This document shows, piece after piece, positions 1 to 13,266 of a DNA stretch of 64,000 nucleotides; the stretch's first letter is position 1, and the number at the start of each line of letters is the position of its first letter. Origin of the DNA: Synchiropus splendidus (lineage: Eukaryota > Chordata > Actinopteri > Syngnathiformes > Callionymidae); the NCBI RefSeq assembly GCF_027744825.2, contig NC_071336.1, positions 26,692,501-26,756,500 on the forward strand, given 5' to 3'. Both the position numbers and the translations under genes were made by a program. Below the pieces are notes generated by a model. The model had not been told where the DNA came from. It searched no databases and saw only the letters and a program-made list of their open reading frames with translations.

Positions 1-3000
1 CTTTTTTCTCGGATAAATCTGTCAAAAAAAAACATTCCAGAGACATTTAAAAGCCCGGAAAAGAATAAATTGAGACCAAATGTCATGGCTGTAATTAAAG
101 AATGTGTCAGTGCGTCTTCAGGAAAATTCTCCGTCCCGTTCCCTCGCGCCACGTGTGCGTATGAGTGACGTTGTTTATGTTTCACTTATCTCTGGCAGAT
201 GTTGGCTGAGTGAAATTGAATTCCTGGCTATGAGTGGGGGAGAGATCGCCGTGCGCATCCTTTTTTTTTTATGTCTGGGGACAGGATTTCTCCTGGCCGT
301 CCTTGATCCCTTGATTGTCTGCCTTGTGGTGTTGTTGGTGGATAATGACAGAGGTCAAGGGTGAAACAAGCTTTTCCTGAGTCACCGGGCCAAGGAACCA
401 CTACGAGCCTGTTGGTTCAGATCAGATAATAACATCTCCGGCTGAAAGAGCAGGGCAAAACAACTCTCTTTCTGGTGTGACAAATAGGCAAATGGCATGC
501 AGCCGGGTCGGTCGAGCCCCAAATCCGTCGTCTGGTTGCGGGTTTCAGGACTAACAGTGAATTACAGGCTTCAGCGGCTCAACGCGGTAGCTAAGCGTCG
601 GTAAAACACACATCACACCAGGTTTATAGTTCTTCATATTTCTGCTTTTTCCACACTATCATGGTGGACTCGTAAATCTCTCCCAAAGATAAATCCTGCA
701 GTGATAAAATGTAGTCAGTCATCTTTATTGGATTTCTGTGACGGGTGTGAAGAGCGCGAGATCGCTGCTCGCAAATAAAAACAGTAGTTTCCCCCCGGAG
801 TGAAATGCTTTTGCTGGTATGCTGAAGAGGGCGCGTTTATCTCCCAACTCGGGGCGGCTGTTTTGCTGCAGTCAAGCGTTTCCTCCAAAATTGTTGATGA
901 GATGATGCAGCATCGCTTTACTGTAAAACCAATACAGGCAAGGGAGAAATAAAGAGAGCAATTTCATGTCATTTGCTGTGAGGCTGGCTTCATGTGTAGG
1001 CGCTCTGTTTCCTCTTGTTTACCCCGAGCTCTTTCCCAGCCCGGGATAACAACCCTGAACAAACATGACTATCAGCTGATATTACCGAGGTCTCAGCAAG
1101 CATGTGCAGATGATACTCATTACCAGCGCGGGTCAGCAAGCGACAACACAACAACACCTCGCTGGCTCTGTTACGCTCGATTGGAATAACCTATTCACCC
1201 CCTGGAGAACGTCGAGGACCCACATGATAAACAAACAGAGACGAGCGACGTGGAAAGCCAGAAGATTAGACAGAGCGTTGTGATGTTTTTCACCAACATC
1301 CATTTGATGCATAACAGACTCATGATGTCCGTGTACGGGACATGTGACTCTCTTCAGCGAGCAGCGAGCTACAGCATTCGTGATGACCTCTTGGAGTTCA
1401 AAAGTCCTTTTGTGAGGTCTTTTACCTGGTCTCACCACATTTTATTTTCAACCATTTTTTTTTTTTTTTACACGCTAGACATTTATCAGAGCTGATGATT
1501 GATTCAGTCTGAAGCTCAAGCTAATTACATTCTGTTCTCATGTGAGTGATAAAGGATTTTACAATCTCTCTCATTGCTTGTTAATTTAGTTGTAACTTCC
1601 AGTTTAATACCTTGGTTTGGCAAATACAGTAACAGATTTCATGTTCATTTTATTGGGGAGCCAAGCAGTGGAGAAGAGCTATTATATTTGTTATCCATAT
1701 GATTTCAAAATCAGAAGTCAAATCTCTACATTGTTTTCGTCTCGACTCTAATCTTTGTTATGATCATGCACTTTGGTTTCCAATGAGATACATGAGGAAA
1801 AAACTGACCGAATTAGAAGGAGAATAGCCAACAAGGTGAGACGTGCAGCAGTCTAAATAAAAACATGTTACCCTTCTTTTGCAGGTTTGACAGGCACCCA
1901 CAAGCAGCAAGAGACCATGAGAGATTAGATTCCATTCTGACTTAAGGACGTATTTTGGCTGTTCAAATGAAAACACTGCTCTCTGAGTTGAATGAATGAA
2001 TTGATTTTTTTCTTTTTTCTGTGAGCCTTGTTCACCTTAAGGGGATGAGGATTTTCAAATGCCATTTTTTTTTTACCTGTCACAGACACGCACATGAAGA
2101 TAAAGAAAAAAAAAGAGAAGAAATTCTGGCGTTGATCAATGTCTGTGATGCGCCCGATAATCTCAACGTGGCAAACCACACACACATAAAGAGTCTCTCC
2201 AGCACCGATTGAGAAGCTCATTCTCCGGGAATCTCACATGATCACATAAGATAAAGGAAAGAAACCGCAAGACGAAAGTACAGCATGCGTTGGATAATGT
2301 TGGTTTTGGTTGTCGTTTTTAGGGGAAAACCCCAACATCATAATAAACTATACTGGTCTGATGAGTCATCTAGTAGACTGACGTAAGATCTAACCTACAC
2401 ATTATCTGTCCTCGGAAAGTTGGGTTTATGAACCACATATCTTGATCGAAAATCGTTTTTAAATCTAATTAATTGATTGAATTATTAGAAAATAATGCAT
2501 TCCATTTCGTCTCGGCTGAATTTATATGAACGTGTTTTTCTGCACTTTTTAAATGATAAACACGTCACTCGATTGATTTGTCCGTGACGTGTCAACATGA
2601 CGTCGTCATTGCGCTTTAGCAGGCAACACAACAGCAGCATAACAGCAGCCGAGCGAGGAATGACCAAGCCAGCATTGTGATCCAGTGTCAGGAAACATGT
2701 ACACTTTTGCAAGAACGGAGATGTTCTGCATTCTGAGTTGGAGTGTAAAAGGGACATAACTCTGACGGCAATATTAAAGTCTATCTACCCACCGTCAAGG
2801 CAGTTACTGCCATTTAACGTGTGCTTTAGTGTTCATTCTTTAAAATGAGAGTAGTAGGGTCAACAATGGCTCATTTAACCAGAAAAAAAATAAAAGTCAG
2901 GTTGAATTAACATTTACTCTGGTTGCACTTTTTTTTTTTTTTTATAAAGACAGTGGAGATTTGTCAATTAAATCTCAGCTGTTGTTTGCACTTTTTTTCA

Positions 3001-6000
3001 AAGAAAATATGAATGCATTTGCCACTATTTGTTGATTTGTTTGTATCCAGAATGTATTTATTTTTCCAAGAAACAACAGGAATCCAAGTCAATATTACAT
3101 GGTTATACAGGTTCGAATTTTGGATGAGACGCTATTGACTCGATTTGAAGTCACTGAATCGCATTGTTACCCTCGAACCATAATACGAATCGACTCGTGA
3201 ATCACCCCTACTAAATGACAGGAGCAGATGTGCAGCTGTAGATATGTTTGGGGTGTTTTTATTGCCATCAGTTCCTTCTTCCTTGGCTTCCTTGTTCCTC
3301 TGCTGTATCGCTTCTAGAGTCACTATGTTCCGTTCCACGTCACAGCTCAAGTCGCTAGGAATCGGCTCTCCCCACACACATAACATGACAAGGTTATTGG
3401 TTGTAAATACTGAACCCATTCAACATTTATGATTGACGACCCAAATGTTTTATGTGCCAGTTATCAGGAGGAATTCACTCTTAACATGCCCCAGACAGTC
3501 AGTAGTTTTATAAGGGTGACTGGGCATCCACCATTCTTGGTCAGAGCAGAGTGAAATCAGGACAAAGACGACTCATAGTCGTGATGTGCGTGTGGCCCCC
3601 GTCGGCCTTTCTTGGTCTTCTCATTCACTGCATCCATAAACCTCATTGGTCCCTTCACCTGGTATCTCCATCTACAACATAATTCTCTCCATGGCCTCCA
3701 AACCTTCCCTTATAAGGTGTGCGAGGATGCTGCAATTGGAGCGAGTTTATTTCTATTTTTTTTTATTCTGACAATGTAATTTAATTGTTGGAATAATACC
3801 GCTTTAAAAGACAGTTAACCAGTTGGTAGCATGCATCTTCACAATCACAGCTGACTAATGGGAGTTTGCAAGCCAGTGAGTTTAAAGAAAAAAAGGGCAC
3901 AGAATGCACAATGAGCTTTCAGCAGATCAAATCTTTTTTCCCCCCACTGCTGAATTGACAGCACACCGGCCGACTTCACTCTAATGCTGTGTTGGGAGTG
4001 TATATTCCCACTACGTGGCCGTATATTATCTGTAACCATGAATGCAGCCGCTGAGTTTTTATCTCTCTGTCGACAATACAGATGATGAGTCTCTGAACGG
4101 AACAGCAACAGTTGGCACGCTCCCAACTTTCATGGTGGAGTTAATAAATAAGACCCCTTGCCAGTAATAATTCATCCTGTATATCTTTCGAGGGCATCGC
4201 ACGCAAACAGCGGCACACTCATGAAAACATCAAGGAAGGTGCCCTTCTGTAGCGCATGAATAAAAAACAAGTTTGGTATGTTGAAAAAAAAAAAAAGAAT
4301 AAATCAATTTGACTTTCAACTTGATCCCTTTTAACCTTGAAGTTCACCGCCCAACCCCTGTTTTAGGGTTTGAATAGAGGACAGTCACTGTATAGAATTG
4401 CAGTGTTTAAAATAGACTGATGATGAGACTGAAGGCGGGACAAGATTAGGAGGACCGTACGAAGCAGACGCGCGCCGCCATCAGTCAAATGAGACGTTTG
4501 ACGTTTACATCAATCCAGTTATATAGGAAAGCGTGCGCACAATGTGGCTGATCTCCATATTCATATGTATAACTTTGTGCCGTGTCATTAATAATCCCAA
4601 AGATGGTCCATAAAGCCCGACGGTGTAGCAGCGGAAATGCAATATGTGTACGCGGATGGTGTGGGCCCCAAAGTATGTGGGGGTTTTGATTAGGCAACAG
4701 GGATGGCGAAGTGGATAAGGGGAAGATATAAAAGCAGCCACACATCTGCATCCCCACAGGAGAGCTTTTGGAGAGGAAGATGAATATGGATTCCCATTAG
4801 AAAGCGAATAGTTCATATCCAGGTGATACGTTACGCGATATCAGCCGCTAAAATCTCCTCCAGCGCCGCCTCTCACCCGGCAGAGTCATTTGCGAAAGGA
4901 GATTCTTCCAGACACCCCAGATTAAAAAGCAGTTGGATGAAGTGGCAGGTGGCAATCACCCCATCACGCAGCCCCCTACTCCACCCTCTCATCTCAACTT
5001 CATCCCCCTGCTTATGTTATGGAAGTATTACAAAAACACTTTCAAGGTTTTTTCTCGCATCAACAGCCTCCTGGCTGAGAACACTACTGCTGGCAGGAAT
5101 AAAAATTAAGATGTGGCCGGCGGTAAGTCGCTGTATTCCTCAAGTATTTGGACACTCAAGCAAAAACTAGGAGCAAAACTATAACCTCAGACACTGAGAT
5201 TTCAGTTACGGTGCGAACTTGTTGGGATAGATGTGCGTCTGGTTGTGTCCTCAGAATGCTAGTTCGGTGAGGTTCTTTAACAAGACCTTAAATAATAACC
5301 CGCCACTGCTGTCACATTTTTGAGGTATGCACTGCAGCATGCCTTGACATGGCTCGCATTTGGGTCACGATGATGAGGTGAAGCTGGGAAGGTTGTATTT
5401 TGGGTTAAGGGTTAAGTGTGTTCTCATCCTGGTTTTGTAGCGCTTTAAACAATAGCACAGACTCTGCAAAAGTTTCTGCTGCGGAAACGAAACTTTTTTT
5501 TCCTACACAAAAGGATGTATCTGCTCATCAGAATACATTATCCCCATCAACCTCCATCTCTCGCCTTATATGTTGCTAAGTGTCCAGCCAATGACAAAAT
5601 GTTTGCACAAGGAGCAGATATGTTAGGGTCAAGAGTTTATCATTGAGAAAGAAAAGCCCCATTCAGGGCCGGTGGCGGTGCGTGGACAATGGATAAAGAT
5701 GGAAATCACAATACCACTGACCTCAGTCACTGTGCCCATTCACCTTCATATCTCTGTACCACCTCTGGGTCTTTTCACTCCAAATCAAAAGGAGCCATAC
5801 AGAATGGACGACGTCAAATTATCAGAGGACGTAATGAGAAAAAATATTGAGATAATGTGATTGTAAATGTCTTTACTGCCTCCTATAGCATTGTATCAAC
5901 TGTTGAGTTACTGTATTTCAGTCTGCAGCAAGTGAGTTTTTACAGAAAAATAATCTTTAACCTTCTCACAAGTGAAAAGACAAGGTCACTTGACAGCGCA

Positions 6001-6288
6001 AGCTACTTTCCTGGGCTTCTAAACCACAATTTCCAGGTCCATCGAGTAAGCTAACCCACAAAGCTGCCTCTCTACTTGATCAAATGCTAACGCTCGGAAA
6101 GATCCTAGTGAGCTGGTTGAACATGTATTAGTGTCTGACAAGATACTTATGAGATGGGTATGTTTATTGATTCATGCATTTTCCTTGATGTCATTGTGAA
6201 AAAGTTGCCATGCTCAAATGGCTTCAAATCTAAACTGCTCACTGACCAGTGACGGCTACACGTCTCCAGAGCAGGAGCACTTGCAGGA
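1..6288. other. Intergenic, no gene recognised
   Basis: All open frames are short and unlike known proteins. The stretch has scattered poly(A)/poly(T) runs (for example 2931-2943). Two ATF/CREB-like sites sit close together (GTGACGTGTCA at 2584-2594 and TGACGTCGTCA at 2598-2608). I see no RNA gene and no terminal-repeat element. Confidence 0.6.
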
Positions 6289-6725
6289 GTGGGTGGCTGC
6301 ATGGCAATGACCCAGTGCTGTCACACGCTCCTTTTGTGTTTTATTTTGTGCAGACACCTCCGTTCCTGCTTTTGTTTTGTGTCATCACAGGTGAGAACAT
6401 CAGAGTGCATCTATGAACGCAGTGCGGATCACTCGTCCTCAGACTTGTTTCTTGTTCTTGTCATCGCTGCTCTTGGATTACCTATTGAACTTGGACTCGT
6501 TGCCAGCATTTTTTAATTATGGGGACTCATTTTTCTTCTCCTTCTTTCGTGCCACCAGTGACCTCTCGGTTTTGGATCTGTGTTAGTCTTGCCATCAGTT
6601 CTGGCTTTGGACTTGTCAACTAAGACCCCTTCGGATTGACTGTATTTGGATTAGAACTCCGTGACTGTAAATAAACTAACTTGAAATTCCGACCATGCCT
6701 TCTGCTTTTGGGGTCACTACATCAC
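6289..6725 (+). mobile_element. Probable retrotransposon 3' tail (LTR or LINE type not decided)
   Basis: A T-rich, leucine/phenylalanine-codon-like stretch with many TTGGACT/TTGGATT motifs leads to GACTGTAAATAAAC (AATAAA at 6670-6675) and then CTGCTTTTGGGGTC. From memory this order (TTGGACT repeats, AATAAA, then CTGC..TTGGGTC) is a common 3' tail of teleost retroelements. No reverse transcriptase frame is left and I could not find target-site duplications, so the borders are approximate. Confidence 0.45.
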
Positions 6726-7398
6726 AAACGTAACCAGAGCAAGACTTAAGCTAACAATGACCTTGTGTACCTTGTCAGACCTTATTAATGCTTACCAAAT
6801 ACTTGACCTGAATGTGGTCACACTGGCTTAGCAATAGCCACAATAATGGATTTGGGTTCTAAGAGACAACCGATGGTAGGTTATCATAATAAAAAGTCAG
6901 GACCAAACCTCACTGAATTAAATCTGCCTATGTGTTTGAAGAAAAAAAGTGGAAAAAAACTGCCTATCAAGAGAAGGTTTGGTAGTTTAGAAATGTGCCG
7001 TGACATATTTTCTGCCCTGTTTACTCCCAGTGGCCTAGAAATGAGCAAAAATCATTGCGTATTGCTTCTGATTTGCTTGCCGTAATTGGGAAGTGTTTGC
7101 CGAGACAATCAACAGATGTATAATGAGAGACCGTATTAAACAGTAGTCAATCCCAGGCGCTGAATAGTTGCGCTCTTTATCCGGCGCTCAAGCTCAGATT
7201 ACGGATTCTGTGGACCTTAACTAACATGTTTCAACAGAAACTATGTCAAAGGATTTGATTCCTGCGCTGTCTTACAGTGACAAGTTGTGACTGAGGCCCG
7301 GTCTTTAAATCCGTGCTGTGTTTCCTGGCTGTCAGTTCGGTTTGTCAATGATAAGGCTGGAGTTCCTTTTTTTTCTTCTGAAGCATGAGCACACAGAG

Positions 7399-7424
7399 GT
7401 GTGTGTGTGTGTGTGTGTGCGCGC
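7399..7424. repeat. (GT)n microsatellite
   Basis: A GT dinucleotide run ending in GCGCGC. Confidence 0.95.
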
Positions 7425-10400
7425 TTGTTTACAGTGGCTTGTGGTGATAAGTCCTTCTAGGCATCTTAGATATGCAGGTGGTTGCGCATGTTAGAGCGCC
7501 TCACCCTTTCCATTGCTTCTTCCCTTTGCAATGGGAACTCCAAGAAAAACAGTGAGGGGCAAACGTAAACACAGTGTGAAGGAATTGATGAGTGTGAAGC
7601 CGTGTTATATAAGCCTTGTGCTATTCAACCGAGGAAGGAATGGAGGGGAGGACGGGGGGGTGCGAGAAGACGGCACAACACACTTGATGGAAATGCTTGA
7701 GAAAGATGTATAAGACAGGCAAAGTGTCAAAACACCAGGCATGTTGCTACATGCTGCATTTGCACTTGAACGTGCGAGCTGAAGCGTTCTATACAGCAGT
7801 GACTGAAATATGTTGCACAACACACTGACATGAGCGACAGATGTGCATAACTGCGGTTGCATGGAGCACTAACAAAGCACATGGAACATTTTTCCTGTAT
7901 AGCTCTTCAACATATAGCAGTCCTCCCCTTCGTGTGTCAGCCCAATGTTGTGCAAGAGCCCGAGACGGAGGAGTATCTCTATCACGTATCATCGTAAACT
8001 GCAGGCCAAAAGTCAATCTCCAATTGTTGGTGCGCCAATTAAAGCAGCGCATCGCAGGCAACCGTGAAGCGGTCGTCTAATTAATAGCCAGTGGCAATGT
8101 CAAAGTCGAGGCATTTTGGCTATGAGGTTTCATCCGAGCAAGTAAACACAAGTCCACTGTGGTGTGTGTAAATCTTCCCAAGAATGTCTCATTACCTAAT
8201 CGACAGCAGTCCTCTCAGATCGGCAGCCACTCCTCCTGCATTTCCCTGCTTTGATATTGAAACGAGTCAGTCATTTGAAAGAAAAAAATAAAAAGAAGGT
8301 TGACCTGAGTGGTGAGGTTTTGCACCACGGCACGGTTTATATCATCCAGGATCCCTGAAGGCCGAGTTATTTCTCGTGAGCCTGAGATTAATATTCACTT
8401 GCAGACATTATTGTTTGTCCTCTGGGTTCCTTCTTTGTTCCCACCAATCAGGCAAAGGCTTCAGTTCAATGCGATTGGCTGGTTCCTTTAGTTCACATTT
8501 AAAATGGTTGGAAGCGAAAGATGGTGTCCATTACATGGCAGAATGAGGAATTGGTGTTCTGTTTCTTTTAAACACGGCAGAACTAGCTGGAGGCGATGTG
8601 GCATGGCATAATGTCTGAGGCACTCCTGCTTGATGTGCGGCACCGGACTCGGTATTTGCGAGGTGGAGAGTCCCCTTGGTTTCACACAACGTGCACAGAC
8701 ATTTGCTCTTCTATAGAGCTTTCTCTCCAACAACACATCCCCTTTCCTATGGTGGAATATATTGATGTTGGGAGCATATCCTGACGCCATGGGCAGCGCA
8801 TCACGTAAAAGAAAGATGGAGGTTTGGGTTAGGTAACGTATGGGCTGGCGCTCCTCTCGTTCTCCATGTTACAATGTTTCAATTGCTTCAAAACATTCCC
8901 TACTGGTGGCAAATGATCTCCAATGTAATTCAGCAGTTCTGAATGTCTCCTCGTGCTTCCCACCACTCTGAGCATGATGCTCCTCATGCTACCCCTGCAA
9001 GGAACGCTACATGAGAAGGAAACATTGTTGACTCCAGTGAAACACCCATGCGTCAACATGCACTGCCTTTATTGTCAGGATACAACCGCAAAAGTCCACT
9101 TTCCAACTTCATTATATTTCACCATGGGAGTGAGGATGTGTTGCTATAACACATTGAAAATAATGAGATTATGCCTATTTTGCAAAAGTAGTCCAGCTAT
9201 GCAATTGTTTATGGAAAAAAAATGAAATGACTTGTGCTGAAAGTTGAACCAAGTAAAACTACAACTATGTTCTTTTTAGTAATGGCTTACATTACTGCAC
9301 TACTGAAACAATGTAGTGCACTATTTAGCTTCAGGTTTGTTGCCCAACCCTGATGAATTGGTTGAAAAAAGGAAACATTGCAGCCACATGACTGCTCCGA
9401 AATCTGTCTGGGATGCAGTGAATCTCAAAAAAAAAGTTTTAAATAGGAGCAGAGCTAAAGGCTGGATTCAAAGAAGCTTTCGCTGCTTTATCAACTATGC
9501 TGTAAAAGGAGCAGAAAGAGACTTCTCTCATTTTTCTTTCACCTGAAGTGTGTGTAAAGACCTGCTCTTTCAAAAAGCGATGAAAAAAAGTGCTTGAGGT
9601 GTGTAATCTTAAAGAATCAAATGCAACTTTCAAGCTATTAAGATTTAAAATAGACCATATGCTCTGCAAGAGTAAAGCAGTTGCTTATCGAATGTAGACA
9701 ATCCTCTTCTGCACAACTAGGACAGGTGCAAAAAAATAACCCAAGGGTTGTTTTTTTTGTGGCGGGGGGAGTAGAAAAAAAACATTAAATAACAGTTTTA
9801 AACAGTTTGTAAATAATTATGGAGAAAAAAAAAACCCTTTGGCAAAGTTTCTATTAGGTTTCTTGTCTTCATTTTTTTTCTCTGGTTCGCTTCCTGCAAA
9901 ATCATTTCCATGGCCTAATTAACGGAACATGACTTCATTAAAGTTCAAACAAAACAAAAACAAGATTAATTTGTTTGTTCTTACGTGGTGCAAGATGTGT
10001 TCTCACATTTGCAGATCAGCTGAGCGTTCATCAAACATAGACACATGAAGCGATGCAGTCTGCACTTGCCTGAGCAGCGCTGAGCTCAAGTCATTTGTTC
10101 CATAACAGGTGTGAAAAGGACTAAACAGTCATAAACTATCCTTACCTTTGCCATGTTATCCACAGCACATACGGATTCTTCTTGCTGGTTTCATGCCATT
10201 GCAAGCGTCGATTAGTTACCTACTTGTCTGCTTATTTTGTAAAGCTTTAAAGAACCAGGTACAGTTGATCCCAACTCTGCAACAATACAACTGCAACTAC
10301 CTTCGGTGAAAAATAGGACAATCCCGTCTGAGTAGACCCTCCAGTGCATCCGCATAACAGCAAGCCTCGCATTCATTTTGAATAAATATCACCATTTAAT

Positions 10401-12105
10401 GAGGACAAAGTCTGACATTTAACCTGTTCTTGTGGCCATCACTTCCTCTGTCTGTCTTCATGGCAGATACAAGGCGCCGTTTGGCCGGTGTATCTTTAAC
10501 CAGGACACCAGCTGGCACTCAAGCACACTTCACATTTACCGCCAAAGTGAGTCTCCAGTATTCCATCACAGGTCCCTGGAGTGGAGGGAAGGTGAAGGGG
10601 ATATAGGGCAGGAGCTGTGAAAGGAGGGGCAGTGTAACAGGCAAACGCTAAAGGTTACTGTCCCCATTCCACATCAAATATCAAGGACACCAGTAATTAC
10701 AACCTACAGTCAAGGGGTGCCAACACTGGGGTATGCGTATCTCTTTAATCTGACCTTGTGATTCCTTAGAGAGGAAACATGGATGCTCACATACACAGGT
10801 GACCACTGAAACTCCTGAGCTGAAATGCATCTGAAGAGAGGGGGATTTGTAGAGTGTGGATGGGTGGACACTGTCCACCTGTGTTTTCTCTTCCTACTTC
10901 CCAAAGGAAGCAGATATCTGTATGCATCTGTTCTGGTTGCCTCTCAGCAAACACGACTGCACCCACTGCTCACTGCTCTGTCAATGACACAAGGCGTCAT
11001 GCAAGTCAAACCCATACAGCCACCTTCAGTGGTTTGAATTAAATGTTGAAGGTTAGTTGCGTCAGGATCCACAAAGCAACAGAGATTAGAGCGAGGGAGA
11101 GAAAATAAAACAGAGAGCGAAGCAGGTCGCGATGCTTATTAACATCCCTCTGTTACTCAGTGTTGCATGCGGCCGGGGCTGCAGAATGAACCCAGGGTGT
11201 CAGTGCGTGAATTTCTGCTTTGTGGGTGGGCACAGAGCCCCGGCTGCATGTGCTGGCCGGGCTAATACACAGCCATCCGGGAAGAATTTGATCCCTGTTT
11301 GGAAGGCCATGCGCATTGTCAAATTCCTGGATTAGGCCACTGTAAAGGGAGGGAATGTTAACTGTGCTGGTCAGCAAGCCCTGTTTGGATCACTGTGCTT
11401 ATTGTGGCTGTTTTGGGCGACTGTCTCTGGCTGATAGTGCAAGATGACAGGACGCCCCAGCCGCGTCGCTCACAGCGTCCTTCACGCTGACCCACATATC
11501 ACACCTACGTACGGAAAGTTCTAAATAACTCCGCTAAAATCTGCCTGGGTTGTTAATTAATTCTCACAATAGCTCATCCCACTGTGTGCTTACGTTAGAG
11601 CTGTCTGCATTTTCAAGTCTCGGAATCCTCGCCGCGGATAAACACAGTACAAACAGGGGAAGAGCTCATCTTTCTAGGATATGATTTAAATAATGATTCC
11701 GATATTGTGGCAGAACTGCGCTAAAAATAGCCACGATGCAAAAGTGGCATGTGTGAGAGGAGCAGGCGTTTCACCATGCAGACGAGAAGAGGGAAACCTC
11801 CAGCTGAGAATGATCAATTAGAAAGTCGCTCAGGTACCCCACTCACTGTCACAGCTTATTTGGGTTGTTGTTGCCACTGCTGCTGTTTATTGAGGCCCAG
11901 CCATTAGGGTTTGCCAGGGAAGAGGTGGCTTTCCTCATATGTGTGAGCCCCCTCATCCTCCTCCCTTCCCTTGTTTTCCCCAAGGGAAAGGAGCAATGTC
12001 TCCAGTCATTACAGGTTGTGTGTTTGAGAGGAGAGGGGTGCTAGATGTCTACGCTCGGCTCTTCACTCATTTGAATGCTGCCTGTCTGCTCGGAGTGTTT
12101 GTGTA

Positions 12106-12129
12106 CGTGTGTGTGTGTGTGTGTGTGTG
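12106..12129. repeat. (GT)n microsatellite
   Basis: Uninterrupted GT dinucleotides following gtgtac. Confidence 0.95.
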
Positions 12130-13247
12130 GGGTGCAGGCACCGGCTCGTGTCATTGCTCTCTGGGGCAGTGCTGCGTCCCTGTCTGTTTACCTGTCTACT
12201 TTGGTCTGCCAGCTTGTCCGTCTGTCTTTCCGTGTCACCTTGCAGCTGCAGCATGGCGAGTTCCAGCGCTGTCTGCCCAAATTGACAATGGTTTGGGGCA
12301 GTTGGCTCGGACAACTTCACACATTCTTTATTATTAGCGTCGACATGTTGTGCTGGGAAACAGTGGGATTTGTCCTAAGCGCTTGTTAGGACAGCAAAGA
12401 AAATACCAGGGTTTTTTTTTAACCGGCAAATTGACAGACTTTCATCATAATTAATGTCGACTGATACAAAGTACGTCATCAGTCAGTTGCTCCAAATCCA
12501 GGTGGAGGATGTTGTTGTGAGTACAAAACAAATTAACTGGCAGTTGTACGATTATGACCAAAATAATGATCACAACTAATTCGATCAGGATAGCAATCGT
12601 CATTATCAATCACGACTTTCCATCATATTTGGGAATGTTTTGTCAACGGCTTTCAATGCAAAACAGAGCTTTAAATATCAATAAATAGTATCCAGGAATT
12701 TAGAATTTTCTAAAGACAGACACACAAAACAAATACAGTTCAAATGTCCCTTTGTTTTCCTTGACATTTGGCACTAGCATGAACATTTAGCTTGTGAATT
12801 TACAAGCATGAGCATGCTAATAATGTGCTAGCCAAAATCTATAGTTATCCACATCAGATACGCTGGAGTAGTAGTAGTAGTTATGTACACGTACTGTCTT
12901 TCTGACAAAAAGGATTCAAGCCCTGTTGATATATATTTTAAGTGTCTTCTGTCAGGAAGATACTAACTAGCGTGGAGACAGTGAAACGCCTCGAAATGAG
13001 TGCATGGGAAACGTTTCTAAGATCGTGGAAAGAATCAAAATATGGACACATTTGCAGCTTCTTTCAAGATTACTGAGTAGAATTCAGAGTTAAACTGAAG
13101 ATTGAGAACTCAACTCTCAAGGTTTGTCATGTCCAACATGCGAACAACTGGCAAAGCCTCTGCCTCTTTTCACATGAGTTTAAACGCGACACAAGAACAA
13201 ATTCGAAAACACAGCTATCAGGATTCAAGAATTGTGATGAAAATTTT

Positions 13248-13266
13248 ATCCATTCATCCATCCATC
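13248..13266. repeat. Short (ATCC)n tract
   Basis: Four to five ATCC/ATTC units. This is the reverse complement of the GGAT/GAAT tails that end a common teleost LINE family (see 63.5 kb), but no LINE sequence could be recognised next to it. Confidence 0.6.
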
